Below, piece by piece: positions 9,254 to 18,679 of a stretch of DNA of 49,567 nucleotides. How positions within the stretch are numbered: position 1 is the first letter of the stretch; the number at the start of each line of letters is the position of its first letter. The position numbers and the translations under genes are program-made. The stretch spans positions 235-49,801 of the forward strand of contig FIZI01000003.1 of NCBI GenBank assembly GCA_900016865.1, written 5' to 3'. This DNA comes from an uncultured Clostridia bacterium (GTDB taxonomy: Bacteria; Bacillota; DTU014). The notes beneath the pieces were generated by a model that ran no database searches, was not told the DNA's origin, and was given only the letters and a program-made list of their open reading frames with translations.

Positions 9254-9963
9254 CCTGATATCAACCAATCTTTGGGCGCCTGCTACCCACGAGTTTCTGC
9301 AGACGAGTCTAGAGGAGGGGGAGGACCCAGTCTAGATGTTGTCGATGACCATCGATTGTCATCAGAACGGATGTCTTTCATAGACATAGTACCAGGTTAT
9401 CCAAAAGCATAGCCCTTTACCATCCCGCGATGAACTTGTAGAGAAAGTCGTCCTTCGAGCTTCCGACGCGAGGCAGGTTTCTCTCATTCAAAAAAAGCCC
9501 AAAATTCTGCGCAGTGGTTCGGAGGAAATATCAAGTCTATGTTGAATACATAAGGCGCGCATCTTGATAACGTTTTCACCTCGTTTGTTGTTCTTTGTCA
9601 TTGTGTGCGTATCCGACTTCGGATGAGGCCGGTGCAGTCGTTGGATTCGCCATCCTCCTTTGTGATCATCGTAGATGCAGGTACACATCGTTTGTTGAAC
9701 AACTCAGAGAGCGTGTTGCGAGGAGCACCGTGCTCTCCCGATCGATCTCTCACGTGCAATGCATTGCAAACGTTGCCGAAGGGATGAGTGTATATATCTC
9801 GTTTCCGCACAGGTTCTATACGAAGTGGCATTCGGTTCTCTCTATGATTGGTGCACCTGGTGCGAAGCCCTAGGAGGAGGTGCCCGCCTATGTGACTCTA
9901 GTAGCTGGGGTTCACAAACGAGCTGCGAAGTACGGTGGACACTAAAATGGAGGAGGGTTTCCA
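9254..9963 (+). other. Non-coding interval before the second SBP operon
   Basis: About 710 bases hold no convincing gene; short open frames here lack ribosome sites and family signals. Visible structure includes a 20-base near-palindrome at 9344-9363, a direct repeat of AGTCTAGA near 9307 and 9330, and a cre-like LacI-type operator at 9565-9578. A possible half-matching GCAAACGTTGC lies at 9766-9776. A promoter for the SBP gene must lie here, but I could not place it with confidence. Confidence 0.6.
9565..9578 (+). promoter_or_regulatory. cre-like LacI-family operator
   Basis: TGATAACGTTTTCA is palindromic apart from one base pair and matches 13 of 14 positions of the cre consensus TGWAANCGNTNWCA used by CcpA-type regulators. 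The LacI protein encoded downstream (12261) has a recognition helix, STVSRVVNG, very like that of CcpA (ATVSRVVNG). This makes self-operon control plausible, though the site lies about 390 bases before the SBP start. Binding is inferred. Confidence 0.45.
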
Positions 9964-11322
9964 ATGCGAAATAGGCTAGTTGCAGTCTTCGTAGCAGTTG
10001 CAGTTCTGCTTTTCTGTTGTTTGGCTGCTCAGGCCAGTGAGTATGACTTCGGCGGAAGAACTGTACGGATTGTGACGCACGAGCAGACCAAGGAAGGCTT
10101 GTGGGGAACGCCGTTTGCCCAGGCTCACTTCGAAGCGATTGAGAAGAAGTTCAACGCCAAGATAGAGATAGTAGCAATGCACTATGACAATAATAAGCAG
10201 ATAATAAACGATCTTCAGCAGGGTCTATTGGCAGGCACTGCCGACGGCATTTACTACGTCAAGGTGGGCGATGCGTACCAATACGCGAACGAGGGATTCT
10301 TCTTCCCACTCACAGAGATCGATATCGAGCCATGCCTTTTTGATGAAATCGTCGGTCTCGATGTGCTGAGCTTCAAGGGCGAGAGGTACTTCTTTTGCCC
10401 GACAGCCGGGAATGTCACACAATTGGCTATTGGTTCATTCGCTCAGCAACCGGACATCGAAGGCATAGTCTGGAACAAGACCAAGTTCGAACAGATGGGT
10501 CTTCCGAATCTATATGAGTTGGTGGAGAGTGGCGAGTGGACCTGGGAGAAGTTTAAGGAGATAGCGATCGCGGCGACGAGAGACCTTGACGGCGACGGAG
10601 TTACCGATATTTGGGGATACTCGCCTTACGCCTATCCTTGGGGATTCCCTGAGGTTCAGAACTGGCTCGTGAGCAACGGTGCTGACGTTACTACAGTAGA
10701 TGAGAACGGACGAGTGGTGTTCGCACTTGACTCCCCAGCCGCACTGGAGGCGCTCAACTTTTATCAGGAGCTTCATCAATTGGGAGTAGCCTATACTGAT
10801 TTGCCTGGATATCAAGCTATGGAGAATGACCTTGTCGTTATGGCGATCTGCAGGCCGTGGACATTCTTCATAATCAAGAACCACGAGGACGATCTCGGAT
10901 ATGTTCCGCTTCCCAAGGGCCCGAGGATGGATAGCTATGTGGCTCCGATAGTTGCCAGCGGGCTGTATGCTATGGCGATTCCTGCCACCACTAAGGAAAA
11001 CCCTGCTGCACTCGTGGCACTGGCCAAGGAGCTGCACTACGATAGCCCACAGTACCTCGACTTTGATAGAATAGCCGAGTTGTACGAGGAATCCTGGAGC
11101 ATGACCGTTAGGGACTATGAGTCGCTTCAGTACATGATCCAAAGCATACTCGATACTCAGGTTGTTAAGTATGACAGCGGAACCTTCCTTGGCACGAACT
11201 TCTTCAACACCTGGAACGAGTACAATCAGAAGATTTTGAGCGGCGAGAGTCCGGCTAGTGTTATAGCTTCATTTAAGGACGCAGCACAGGCGCAGTTAGA
11301 CTCTATATTACTTCTTCAGTAA
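9964..11322 (+). CDS. Extracellular solute-binding protein
   Basis: This exported SBP has 452 residues. The ATG follows GGAGGG by 6 bases. The signal peptide ends near AQA with no convincing lipobox. It is paralogous to the SBP at 3193: GGRTVRI opens the mature chain and DLDGDGVTDIWG occupies the same place (near residue 207). The next genes are a GH16 enzyme, a LacI regulator and a GH43 enzyme, not permeases. It may therefore work with the permease pair at 24554-26446, whose paralogues at 1146-3018 are paired with the related SBP; that pairing is inference. A strong hairpin follows the stop. Confidence 0.9.
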   Translation: MRNRLVAVFVAVAVLLFCCLAAQASEYDFGGRTVRIVTHEQTKEGLWGTPFAQAHFEAIEKKFNAKIEIVAMHYDNNKQIINDLQQGLLAGTADGIYYVKVGDAYQYANEGFFFPLTEIDIEPCLFDEIVGLDVLSFKGERYFFCPTAGNVTQLAIGSFAQQPDIEGIVWNKTKFEQMGLPNLYELVESGEWTWEKFKEIAIAATRDLDGDGVTDIWGYSPYAYPWGFPEVQNWLVSNGADVTTVDENGRVVFALDSPAALEALNFYQELHQLGVAYTDLPGYQAMENDLVVMAICRPWTFFIIKNHEDDLGYVPLPKGPRMDSYVAPIVASGLYAMAIPATTKENPAALVALAKELHYDSPQYLDFDRIAELYEESWSMTVRDYESLQYMIQSILDTQVVKYDSGTFLGTNFFNTWNEYNQKILSGESPASVIASFKDAAQAQLDSILLLQ

Positions 11323-11337
11323 TAGGTATCGGCTTGA

Positions 11338-11366
11338 CCAGAGTGCCGAGCACCTCGGCACTCTGG
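11338..11366 (+). terminator. Strong hairpin after SBP gene
   Basis: A perfect 13-bp stem (CCAGAGTGCCGAG with its complement) encloses a 3-base loop, 15 bases after the SBP stop and just before the ribosome site of the GH16 gene. No U-run follows. It probably limits read-through into the enzyme genes or protects the SBP message. Confidence 0.65.
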
Positions 11367-11386
11367 TTCCAGAGAGGTGGAGGCCT

Positions 11387-12232
11387 ATGGGCAAGCGACC
11401 TTTGGCTATCGGTATGTTGCTTCTCGCAATGGCCTTTCTGTCTGTATTAGTATATGCCGAGGAAGTGGCGACTGTGGACAAGCCGCTTGCATTGAGAAAC
11501 GAAGCTGGTTGGGAAGTAGTCTTTTTTGACGACTTCGAAGGCGATACTCTGGACCTTACCAAGTGGAGCTGTGGCTATCCATGGGGAGCCACTCACAACC
11601 ACAGAGCGTATATGTCTCCTGACAACGTACTTGTTGAGGATGGCCTCTTGAGAATCAAGGCTGAGAACAAGCGGCATCCTGATGCGCCAAAGACGATCGT
11701 CCATGGAGGAGAGACTTTTAGCCTTGATTACACCTCGGGTGTGGTGACAACCAAGGACAAGTTTGAGTTTACCTATGGTTATGTAGAAGCCCGTATAAAG
11801 GTGCCGAAAACAAAGGGCTTCTGGCCTGCTTTTTGGACACTAAACAGCGATGGATCTTGGCCGCCTGAGATCGACATTATGGAAATATTGACTAAGGAAC
11901 CTGACGTGTTGCACACTAATTACCACTACGGTGAGTCGTGGGCCAACAAGGGTTCGTTCTACCAGAAGACAAGGCTGCGAGACTTCTCAGAGGATTTTCA
12001 TACATTCGCTGTTAAGTGGACCGCATCAGAGATGGCCTGGTACGTAAACGGGATCATGATCGGACAGAAATACTACGATCGCCGTTGGATCGCGCAATCC
12101 AAGGACAACTACATCTTGATCAATTTGGCGGTTGGTGGCTGGGGCGGAGATCCCGACGATACGACTGAGTGGCCGGCTTATTATGAGATAGACTGGGTTC
12201 GTGTGTGGCAGAGAAACGTGAATGACAACTAG
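11387..12232 (+). CDS. Secreted GH16 family glycoside hydrolase (beta-glucanase/galactanase type)
   Basis: This 281-residue exported enzyme has the ATG at 11387, GAGGTGG upstream, and a signal peptide ending near residue 24. The catalytic motif EIDIMEIL sits at residues 161-168, with E161 as probable nucleophile, D163 and E166 as acid/base; the ExDxxE layout is diagnostic of GH16. Flanking blocks GYVEARIKVP, GFWPAFWTL, DFHTFAVKW and NLAVGGWGG are family hallmarks. It cleaves an extracellular beta-glycan, most likely beta-1,3-glucan; agar-type or galactan substrates cannot be excluded. It lies between an SBP and a LacI gene, so its products probably feed the importer. Confidence 0.92.
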   Translation: MGKRPLAIGMLLLAMAFLSVLVYAEEVATVDKPLALRNEAGWEVVFFDDFEGDTLDLTKWSCGYPWGATHNHRAYMSPDNVLVEDGLLRIKAENKRHPDAPKTIVHGGETFSLDYTSGVVTTKDKFEFTYGYVEARIKVPKTKGFWPAFWTLNSDGSWPPEIDIMEILTKEPDVLHTNYHYGESWANKGSFYQKTRLRDFSEDFHTFAVKWTASEMAWYVNGIMIGQKYYDRRWIAQSKDNYILINLAVGGWGGDPDDTTEWPAYYEIDWVRVWQRNVNDN

Positions 12233-12260
12233 AATCACAACATAGATAGAGGTGAATCGA

Positions 12261-13304
12261 TTGGCTACTTTACGGGAAATAGCGCAGGAGGCAGGCGTTT
12301 CAGTTTCTACTGTATCGCGAGTTGTAAACGGGTATGAGCACGTATCAGATGAGGTGCGGTTGAGGGTAGAGCGCGCAATCAAGAAGCTCAACTACCAGCC
12401 AAACCAGCTTGCGAGAGCTCTCGTGAGTGGTAGAAACACCAAGCAATTGGGCCTCCTGGTATACGATGTTGCAAATCCTTACTTCGCGGAAATCGCAACC
12501 GCTGTGGAGAATGTTGCGTATCAGAATGGATACTCCGTCATTCTCTGCAACTCGTCAGGGGGACGCAACACGGCGGTGAATCTTCAAACGCTGATCCGTC
12601 ATCAAGTCGACGGGGTAGCGATAACCAGCGGTGAGATAGAAGCCGAAGAGGTCAAGTATCTGGAACGGCTGCTTGATAGGGGGATACCAGTCGTGGTCAC
12701 CCGCGAACGTTTTTGGGTTTCGAACCCGGCTATAGACCATCTAAGCAATAGGATCGGGACGATTGAACTGGATTATTATACAGGTGCGAGGATGGCTACG
12801 GAATACTTGGTTTCGCTGGGCCACGAACGCATAGCGTTCTTGTTCAGTCTTCCTAAGTCCAACCTGGAGATGGATCCGCGAGTTCTAGGCTACAGGGAGG
12901 TACTGGCAGAACACAATCTGCCTTTTTGTGAGGATCTCGTCGTTTGCAACCTGGGTTTCAGGCAGTCCTCCGGAGCTCGAGGCATGCTGGAGCTGCTGTC
13001 GCGAACTCGGGATTTCACTGCAGTCATAGCGTACAACGATCTGCTCGCCATCAGCGCACTTGCAGTTTGCAGGGATGAGGGCATAAGGGTTCCTGAAGAC
13101 GTGTCAGTGATGGGTTTCGACAACATAGCTGCAAGTCAGTACACTTACCCCGCATTGACCACGGTGCATGTCCCAAAGAGTGAGCAAGGCGAGTTTATGG
13201 CGAGATACCTGATATCATACATTAGAGAAGAGTGCCAGCCGGTCCTGAGGAGATTCCCCAGCGAACTGGTGGTCCGTCATAGTACGGCAGCACGGAGAGC
13301 GTAG
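12261..13304 (+). CDS. LacI family transcriptional regulator (first copy)
   Basis: This protein of 347 residues has an N-terminal helix-turn-helix, ATLREIAQEAGVSVSTVSRV, and a periplasmic-binding-protein-like sugar-sensing domain (blocks QLGLLVYDVANPYFAEI and SVMGFDNIAASQYTYPALTT). The TTG at 12261 is chosen because AGAGGTG ends 6 bases before it and LacI proteins usually start just before the first helix; the in-frame GTG at 12252 belongs to the ribosome site. It is co-directional with the GH16 and GH43 genes and probably controls this locus in response to an imported sugar. Its recognition helix resembles CcpA, fitting the cre-like site at 9565. Confidence 0.93.
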   Translation: MATLREIAQEAGVSVSTVSRVVNGYEHVSDEVRLRVERAIKKLNYQPNQLARALVSGRNTKQLGLLVYDVANPYFAEIATAVENVAYQNGYSVILCNSSGGRNTAVNLQTLIRHQVDGVAITSGEIEAEEVKYLERLLDRGIPVVVTRERFWVSNPAIDHLSNRIGTIELDYYTGARMATEYLVSLGHERIAFLFSLPKSNLEMDPRVLGYREVLAEHNLPFCEDLVVCNLGFRQSSGARGMLELLSRTRDFTAVIAYNDLLAISALAVCRDEGIRVPEDVSVMGFDNIAASQYTYPALTTVHVPKSEQGEFMARYLISYIREECQPVLRRFPSELVVRHSTAARRA

Positions 13305-13313
13305 GTGGTAGTG

Positions 13314-14675
13314 ATGCCCGTCAACAGAGTCCTGAACGGGACCATATGGAAAGATACTGACGGCAATCCCATACATGCCCATGGAGGCGGTTTTCTCAAG
13401 AAGGACGGCTATTTCTACTGGTTTGGTGAGAATCGGACTGAAGGTAAACTGGTTTCGTGCTACCGTTCCAAAGACTTGGTGTCATGGGAGTTCTGCAATC
13501 ACGTCGTCACTAGGAATACTCATCCTGAATTGAGCCGGGCGAACGCTGAGAGGCCGAAGGTCACCTACAACGAAAAGACGGGCAGGTATGTCATGTGGCT
13601 ACACTGGGAAAACGGTATCGACTACAGCGAAGCCCGCTGTGCAGTGCTGGTATGTGACACGGTGGACGGGGATTACTCGTACCTGAGGAGCTTCCGGCCA
13701 AAAGGGCACATGTCTCGAGATTGCACTCTGTTCAAGGATGACGATGGCACGGCTTACTTCGTGTCTGCTGCTCGTGAGAACGCAGACCTTCATGTCTATA
13801 GGTTGTCAGATGACTATCTGGACATAGCAAGCCTGGAGAAGGTATTGTGGCCCGGACAGAAACGCGAGGCCCCTGCGATTGTCAAACGCGGCGACTACTA
13901 CTTCCTCATCACTTCAGGCTGCACTGGTTGGGAGCCAAACCAGGGCAAGTACGCGTACTCAGCGAGTATTACGGGTGAATGGTCAGACTTGTTTGACATC
14001 GGATCTCCTACTACCTTCGATACCCAGCCGACTTATATCCTTACGATACAGGGTTCGGAAACCACTTCTTATATCTACGTCGGAGATCGCTGGGATCCAA
14101 GCAACTACTTCAACTCTTCGTATGTCTTTCTTCCTCTGAGCTTCGACACAGAAACATCTATGAGTTTGGACTGGGCCAGCTCGATCACAATCGACGTTCA
14201 GACTGGACTGATGGAGGCCGAGAGCGAGAAGAGCGGATTGTGGCGTCTTCGCATGGGCTTGCGGTACCTGTCCGCCAAAGGCGTCGAGTCTGCAGGCGCA
14301 ACCTACGTTTATGGTGCCAGGCTCTCCTGCGCAGACCAGGATCAGTTGTGGGTCGTAGAACGAGTGTCAGGCGATATAATCCGCATTCGCCACCACGTGA
14401 GCGGCAAGTACATCGAGCCGGAGGACAGCAGCAGTCAGGAGGGCACCAGGATCATTCTGTCCGGCAAGCTGGATCACGCGAGACAGGAATGGAGAGTGAT
14501 ACCTGCAGCAGAGGGTCATGTGAAGCTGCAGAACGTCCATACTGGACTTGCCCTGAAGCTGGAGCGGGCGCGAGAGAGAGGTCAGGCAGATTTGCTAATA
14601 CAAGCTCCGTTGAGCAGTAGTCCGGGCGGTCCGTGGGATGTTAACTCCGTCTTGTTGGCAGAAGTCTATCGATAG
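13314..14675 (+). CDS. GH43 family enzyme with C-terminal ricin-type domain (exo-beta-1,3-galactanase-like)
   Basis: This protein has 453 residues and no signal peptide, so it is probably cytoplasmic. The five-bladed propeller region (1 to about 310) carries GNPIHAHGGGF, YYWFGE-like YFYWFGENR, NAERPKVTYN and REAPAIVKRGDYYFLITSG. These are characteristic of the GH43 branch that includes exo-beta-1,3-galactanases; the E of REAP is the likely acid. A ricin-like beta-trefoil follows (about 315-450), with QEWRV and KLQNVHTGLAL. The ATG at 13314 lies 5 bases after AGGTGG. Together with the secreted GH16 it suggests stepwise breakdown of a beta-1,3-linked glycan. Subfamily assignment is by motif memory. 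Confidence 0.82.
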   Translation: MPVNRVLNGTIWKDTDGNPIHAHGGGFLKKDGYFYWFGENRTEGKLVSCYRSKDLVSWEFCNHVVTRNTHPELSRANAERPKVTYNEKTGRYVMWLHWENGIDYSEARCAVLVCDTVDGDYSYLRSFRPKGHMSRDCTLFKDDDGTAYFVSAARENADLHVYRLSDDYLDIASLEKVLWPGQKREAPAIVKRGDYYFLITSGCTGWEPNQGKYAYSASITGEWSDLFDIGSPTTFDTQPTYILTIQGSETTSYIYVGDRWDPSNYFNSSYVFLPLSFDTETSMSLDWASSITIDVQTGLMEAESEKSGLWRLRMGLRYLSAKGVESAGATYVYGARLSCADQDQLWVVERVSGDIIRIRHHVSGKYIEPEDSSSQEGTRIILSGKLDHARQEWRVIPAAEGHVKLQNVHTGLALKLERARERGQADLLIQAPLSSSPGGPWDVNSVLLAEVYR

Positions 14676-14712
14676 ATTTTGATCGATCCCTTAGGCCGAG
14701 AGGTGACTTCAC

Positions 14713-17673
14713 TTGAGGCTCTTCTTTAGGCTGTTCCTTATTGTTGTCTTGGTGTTTCTAGCCTGTGGTGTGACACCTGCCGTAGGCGCTGACGGCCTTC
14801 AGAGCGGAGGCATCGGGTATCATCAGTATATTAGCCGATTTCTAGACTGCGATGAGCCCGATGTCGAGTATGTGATCAACGGCGGAGACTATGTTCGCGG
14901 CGAAAACGTAGAGACTGTGACGGAGTACGCTGGCCGTAAGGGCTCGTTCGCGGTCACTGATGAAATCGGCTTCGTGGAGTGGGAAGTCGAAATCGAGCAG
15001 GCAGGGCTGTACAGTATAGAAGTGCAATATCATCCCTTGCCTGGCAAGAGCATCGCTGCAGAACGAGAGCTTATGATCAACGGTGCTCGACCGTTCGACG
15101 AAGCTGAGTATCTGACATTCTCAAGGGTCTTTGCGGATGCAGGCCCGGTCTTGGTTGATAGGAACGGAAATCAGATCCGACCAAAGCAGGTCGAAGCACC
15201 CAAGTGGCAGACGGTCATGCTGCACGATCCTACAGGTTATGTCGCTCAACCCTTTCAGTTCTACTTCGACGAGGGTACAAACCGAATCCGCCTGATTTCG
15301 CAAGCGGAACCGCTGTTGATCAGCCAGATCAGAATATGCCAGCCGGAACGGCCCAAGAGCTATCAGGAGGTTCGAGAGGAGTATGACTCCCTCGGATACC
15401 GGGCAACCTCCGGGGTATTCGTCAAGGTTCAGGGAGAGGATGCCACAAGTAAATCGGATCCAACTCTGTTCGGAGTGTTTGATCAGGGAGATCCGACGAT
15501 GGAACCGTACCACCCGGTTCAGATCCGCATCAACTCTATCGGAGGCTACCACTGGGCGCAGGCAAACCAGTGGATTACCTGGGATTTTACAGTTCCCGAG
15601 TCAGGCCTCTACAAGATAGCGATCAAAGCCAAGCAGAATCAATTGCGAGGATTCTACGCCAACCGCAGAGTCTTGATTGATGGCAAAGTGCCATTTCGTG
15701 AAGTGGATTCGGTCGCCTTCCCATACTCTACTCACTACCAGATGAAGGTTCTTGGAGACGAAGAAACCGGCGAAGAGTATCTCTTTTACCTTGAGAAGGG
15801 CCAGCATGAGCTCAAGCTGCAGGTCGTAATCGGTGATCTCGTAGACCAAATCCAGAAGGCCAAGGACAATCTGTACAAACTCACCTCGGTCTACAGGCAG
15901 ATCATCATGATTACCTCGAGAAACCCGGACCCTCTCCGCAGCTATCAGCTGGACAAAAAGATACCGACTTTGGTGTCCGACTTGGAGGAGCTGGCAGAGA
16001 GCTTCAGAGACATCGAGGCTCATTTCAGGGAGTATACCGGGCAGCTCGGAGGACACGGCTTAATACTCAATACTATCATCTTCATGCTGGATCGCATGGC
16101 GGACAGACCCGACCGGATACCGGGCCTCTTGGGCGAGTTTAGAGACAATATCGGTTCGCTGGGTGCTTGGATAATCAGCACGGAATCCCAACCGCTTCAG
16201 ATTGATTATATCATCGTAGCTTCGCCCGATGCGGAGTTGCCTCGCGCCACCCCCACTTTTTGGCAGGGAGTAATGCATGAGCTGAGAGCTTATATCGGAT
16301 CGTACACACACGATTACACCGAGATAGGGGACATCATGACAGAAGGAGAGGATTACAAGGAAAAGGACGCGCTCCACGTTTGGATCGGCATGGGGAGAGA
16401 CCAGGCACAATCGCTCAAACGGATGATACAGAACTCGTTTACACCCGCTACCGGCATCCCTGTAAAGCTGCAGCTGGTCAACGATATGGGAGGGCTGCTC
16501 GTGCCCGCAATCCTGGCAGGGACTGCTCCTGATGTGGCTATCGGGGCCGCAAACATGGACCTTGCATTCAGGGGCGCACTGGTTGACCTATCCGAGTTCG
16601 AAGATTTCGAAGAGGTAGCTCAGCGGTTCTACAAGAGTGCCTTCGTACCTTACAGGTTTAGAGATAGTGTCTACGGGTTGCCGGAGACACAAAGCTTCCC
16701 AGTGCTGTTTTACCGCGAAGATGTGCTGAATGATCTGGGCATTTCGATACCTCAGACGTGGGACGACGTCTTGGAGATCATCCCCGTGCTGCAGCGGCAC
16801 CACATGGAGTTTGGCCTTACAGGGCTCAGCGGCGGCTCTATGCCCAACCTAAACACCCTCTTGATGCTCCTTTATCAAAAGGGAGTTGCAGTCTACAAGG
16901 AGGACAGTGTTGCGACGAACCTGGACTCGAGGGCGGTTGCATTCACATTCAAGCAGTTGACCGACTTCTTTACACTGTACAACGTCCCCTTGGAGTACAA
17001 CATTGCAGATCGGTTCCGCTTGGGCGAAATGCCTTTGGTTGTCACAGACTACAGCCTCTACAACACGCTTCAGGTGTTTGCTCCTGAGTTGAGGGGCAAG
17101 TGGGGCTTTACTGTGGTTCCCGGGACCAGACAGCCCGATGGTTCGATCAATAGGTGTGTCCCAGCGTGGTCTACAGGCGCAGTGATCTTGAGCAAGTCGG
17201 ACAAGAAAGAGCAGGCTTGGGAGTTTTTGAAGTGGTGGACTAGCAAGGAAACGCAGGTCGAATTCGGCAGAGAACTGGAGAGCCTGATGGGAAGTGCAGC
17301 ACGTTATGCCAGCGCCAATGTCGCGGCAGTCAAGGAGCTGCCTTGGCGCCCGCATGAGATCAGGACACTGCTCGATCAGTGGGAGTGGGTAGAAGGAATC
17401 CCGCCGGTGCTCGGAGGGTACTATGTGACTCGGCAGTTTGACTGGCTGTTCAGAGCTGTAGTGCTTGATCACGAACTGCTGTGGGAGTCTATACAGGACT
17501 ACGACGAAGCAGCCAACAAAGAGATAGAGAGAAAACGCAGAGAGTTCGGGTACGAGACAGACTTGGATGATATAGACGAGACATGGAAGCAGTTGTACTG
17601 GGATCAGTACACGCACGTTTACAGGTTGGAGTTGAGTGACGAAGAGCTACGCTTCTATGGATTGATTCCGTAG
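14713..17673 (+). CDS. Very large solute-binding protein with N-terminal carbohydrate-binding-like domains
   Basis: At 986 residues it is about twice the usual SBP length. It starts at a TTG, 6 bases after GAGAGGTGA. A signal peptide (1 to about 26) is followed by two beta-rich, jelly-roll-like segments (about 40-210 and 235-375). The repeated pattern includes VEWEVEIEQAGLYSIEVQY and WDFTVPESGLYKIAIKAK, each with a GARPFDE/GKVPFRE turn. A helical stretch (about 380-480) precedes the SBP domain from about 550 on, with NDMGGLLVPAILAGTAPDVA and GLPETQSFPVLFYR. The N-terminal domains may bind polysaccharide and hand it to the SBP. It is directly upstream of a permease pair. Confidence 0.88.
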   Translation: MRLFFRLFLIVVLVFLACGVTPAVGADGLQSGGIGYHQYISRFLDCDEPDVEYVINGGDYVRGENVETVTEYAGRKGSFAVTDEIGFVEWEVEIEQAGLYSIEVQYHPLPGKSIAAERELMINGARPFDEAEYLTFSRVFADAGPVLVDRNGNQIRPKQVEAPKWQTVMLHDPTGYVAQPFQFYFDEGTNRIRLISQAEPLLISQIRICQPERPKSYQEVREEYDSLGYRATSGVFVKVQGEDATSKSDPTLFGVFDQGDPTMEPYHPVQIRINSIGGYHWAQANQWITWDFTVPESGLYKIAIKAKQNQLRGFYANRRVLIDGKVPFREVDSVAFPYSTHYQMKVLGDEETGEEYLFYLEKGQHELKLQVVIGDLVDQIQKAKDNLYKLTSVYRQIIMITSRNPDPLRSYQLDKKIPTLVSDLEELAESFRDIEAHFREYTGQLGGHGLILNTIIFMLDRMADRPDRIPGLLGEFRDNIGSLGAWIISTESQPLQIDYIIVASPDAELPRATPTFWQGVMHELRAYIGSYTHDYTEIGDIMTEGEDYKEKDALHVWIGMGRDQAQSLKRMIQNSFTPATGIPVKLQLVNDMGGLLVPAILAGTAPDVAIGAANMDLAFRGALVDLSEFEDFEEVAQRFYKSAFVPYRFRDSVYGLPETQSFPVLFYREDVLNDLGISIPQTWDDVLEIIPVLQRHHMEFGLTGLSGGSMPNLNTLLMLLYQKGVAVYKEDSVATNLDSRAVAFTFKQLTDFFTLYNVPLEYNIADRFRLGEMPLVVTDYSLYNTLQVFAPELRGKWGFTVVPGTRQPDGSINRCVPAWSTGAVILSKSDKKEQAWEFLKWWTSKETQVEFGRELESLMGSAARYASANVAAVKELPWRPHEIRTLLDQWEWVEGIPPVLGGYYVTRQFDWLFRAVVLDHELLWESIQDYDEAANKEIERKRREFGYETDLDDIDETWKQLYWDQYTHVYRLELSDEELRFYGLIP

Positions 17674-17707
17674 ATCAATGCCATCCCAGTTCGAAGGAGG
17701 CAAAGCC

Positions 17708-18655
17708 GTGAGAGCAGAAGCGATCATGACTCGCGACAAGCCCGGGTTTTGGCAAAGGGTAGCAAATCGATTTGCAGCGGAGTGGAGAAGGTCCAAGACC
17801 TCCTATGCATTCATCGCTCCGTTCATGATTCTATTCACTGTCTTCTCCGTTGTCCCTGTGCTCGTATCGATAGCTTTGAGTTTTACGTATTTCAACACAC
17901 TTCAGCCGCCGCAGTGGGTTGGGATCGACAACTATATTAGGCTGTTCCTTGATGACGATATCTTTCTCATCGCGGTCAAGAACACGTTCATTTTTGCTGC
18001 TGTGACAGGTCCGCTGAGCTACTTCCTTTGCTTCATAATGGCGTGGTTGATCAATGAACTGCAACCAAAGGTGAGAGCTGTTCTTACTCTGCTGCTCTAT
18101 GCGCCATCAATCTCTGGCAATGCCTACATGATTTGGCTGTACATGTTTAGCGGCGACATGTATGGTTACCTCAACGGGCTTCTGCTCAACTGGGGCATAA
18201 TCGACAAGCCGATTCAATGGTTGATCGACCCTGAGTATATGATGCCCATAGTCATTATCGTGACGCTGTGGATGAGCCTTGGGACCAGTTTCCTCGCGTT
18301 TATCGCAGGCCTGCAAGGGATGGACCACACTCTGTTTGAGGCCGGAGCCATAGACGGAGTGAAAAATCGCTGGCAGGAGCTTTGGTACATCACTCTGCCG
18401 AGTATGAGAGAGTACCTGATGTTTGGAGCCATTGTGACGATCACGAACTCATTTGCTGCCGCCGGGCAGATCACGGCTCTTGTCGGATACCCCAGCACGG
18501 ACTATGCAGTCCATACTGTCATGCAGCATCTCCAGGACTATGGCGGCATTCGATACGAAATGGGGTACGCGTCGACTATTGCAGTAGTGCTGTTTTTCTC
18601 AATGGTAGGTGCGCAGCAAATCGTGCAAAAGCTCTTGGCCAAACTGGGTAACTAG
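17708..18655 (+). CDS. CUT1 sugar ABC transporter permease (MalF type)
   Basis: This membrane protein has 315 residues with six predicted segments. The GTG at 17708 has AAGGAGG exactly 7 bases upstream; the ATG at 17678 lies before that site and is rejected. The EAA loop appears as LFEAGAIDGVKNRWQELWYI near residue 220, where the second alanine of EAA is replaced by glycine. It belongs with the preceding 986-residue SBP (34 bases upstream) and the next permease. The N-terminal 30 residues are polar and cytoplasmic. Confidence 0.92.
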   Translation: MRAEAIMTRDKPGFWQRVANRFAAEWRRSKTSYAFIAPFMILFTVFSVVPVLVSIALSFTYFNTLQPPQWVGIDNYIRLFLDDDIFLIAVKNTFIFAAVTGPLSYFLCFIMAWLINELQPKVRAVLTLLLYAPSISGNAYMIWLYMFSGDMYGYLNGLLLNWGIIDKPIQWLIDPEYMMPIVIIVTLWMSLGTSFLAFIAGLQGMDHTLFEAGAIDGVKNRWQELWYITLPSMREYLMFGAIVTITNSFAAAGQITALVGYPSTDYAVHTVMQHLQDYGGIRYEMGYASTIAVVLFFSMVGAQQIVQKLLAKLGN

Positions 18656-18679
18656 AGCTTTGAGTAGGGGGGCTGTGGA

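Noticed and set aside
9595-9974. Several overlapping open frames of 60-92 codons before the SBP gene
   Set aside because: They overlap each other in different frames, lack ribosome sites and show no family pattern; the interval looks regulatory.
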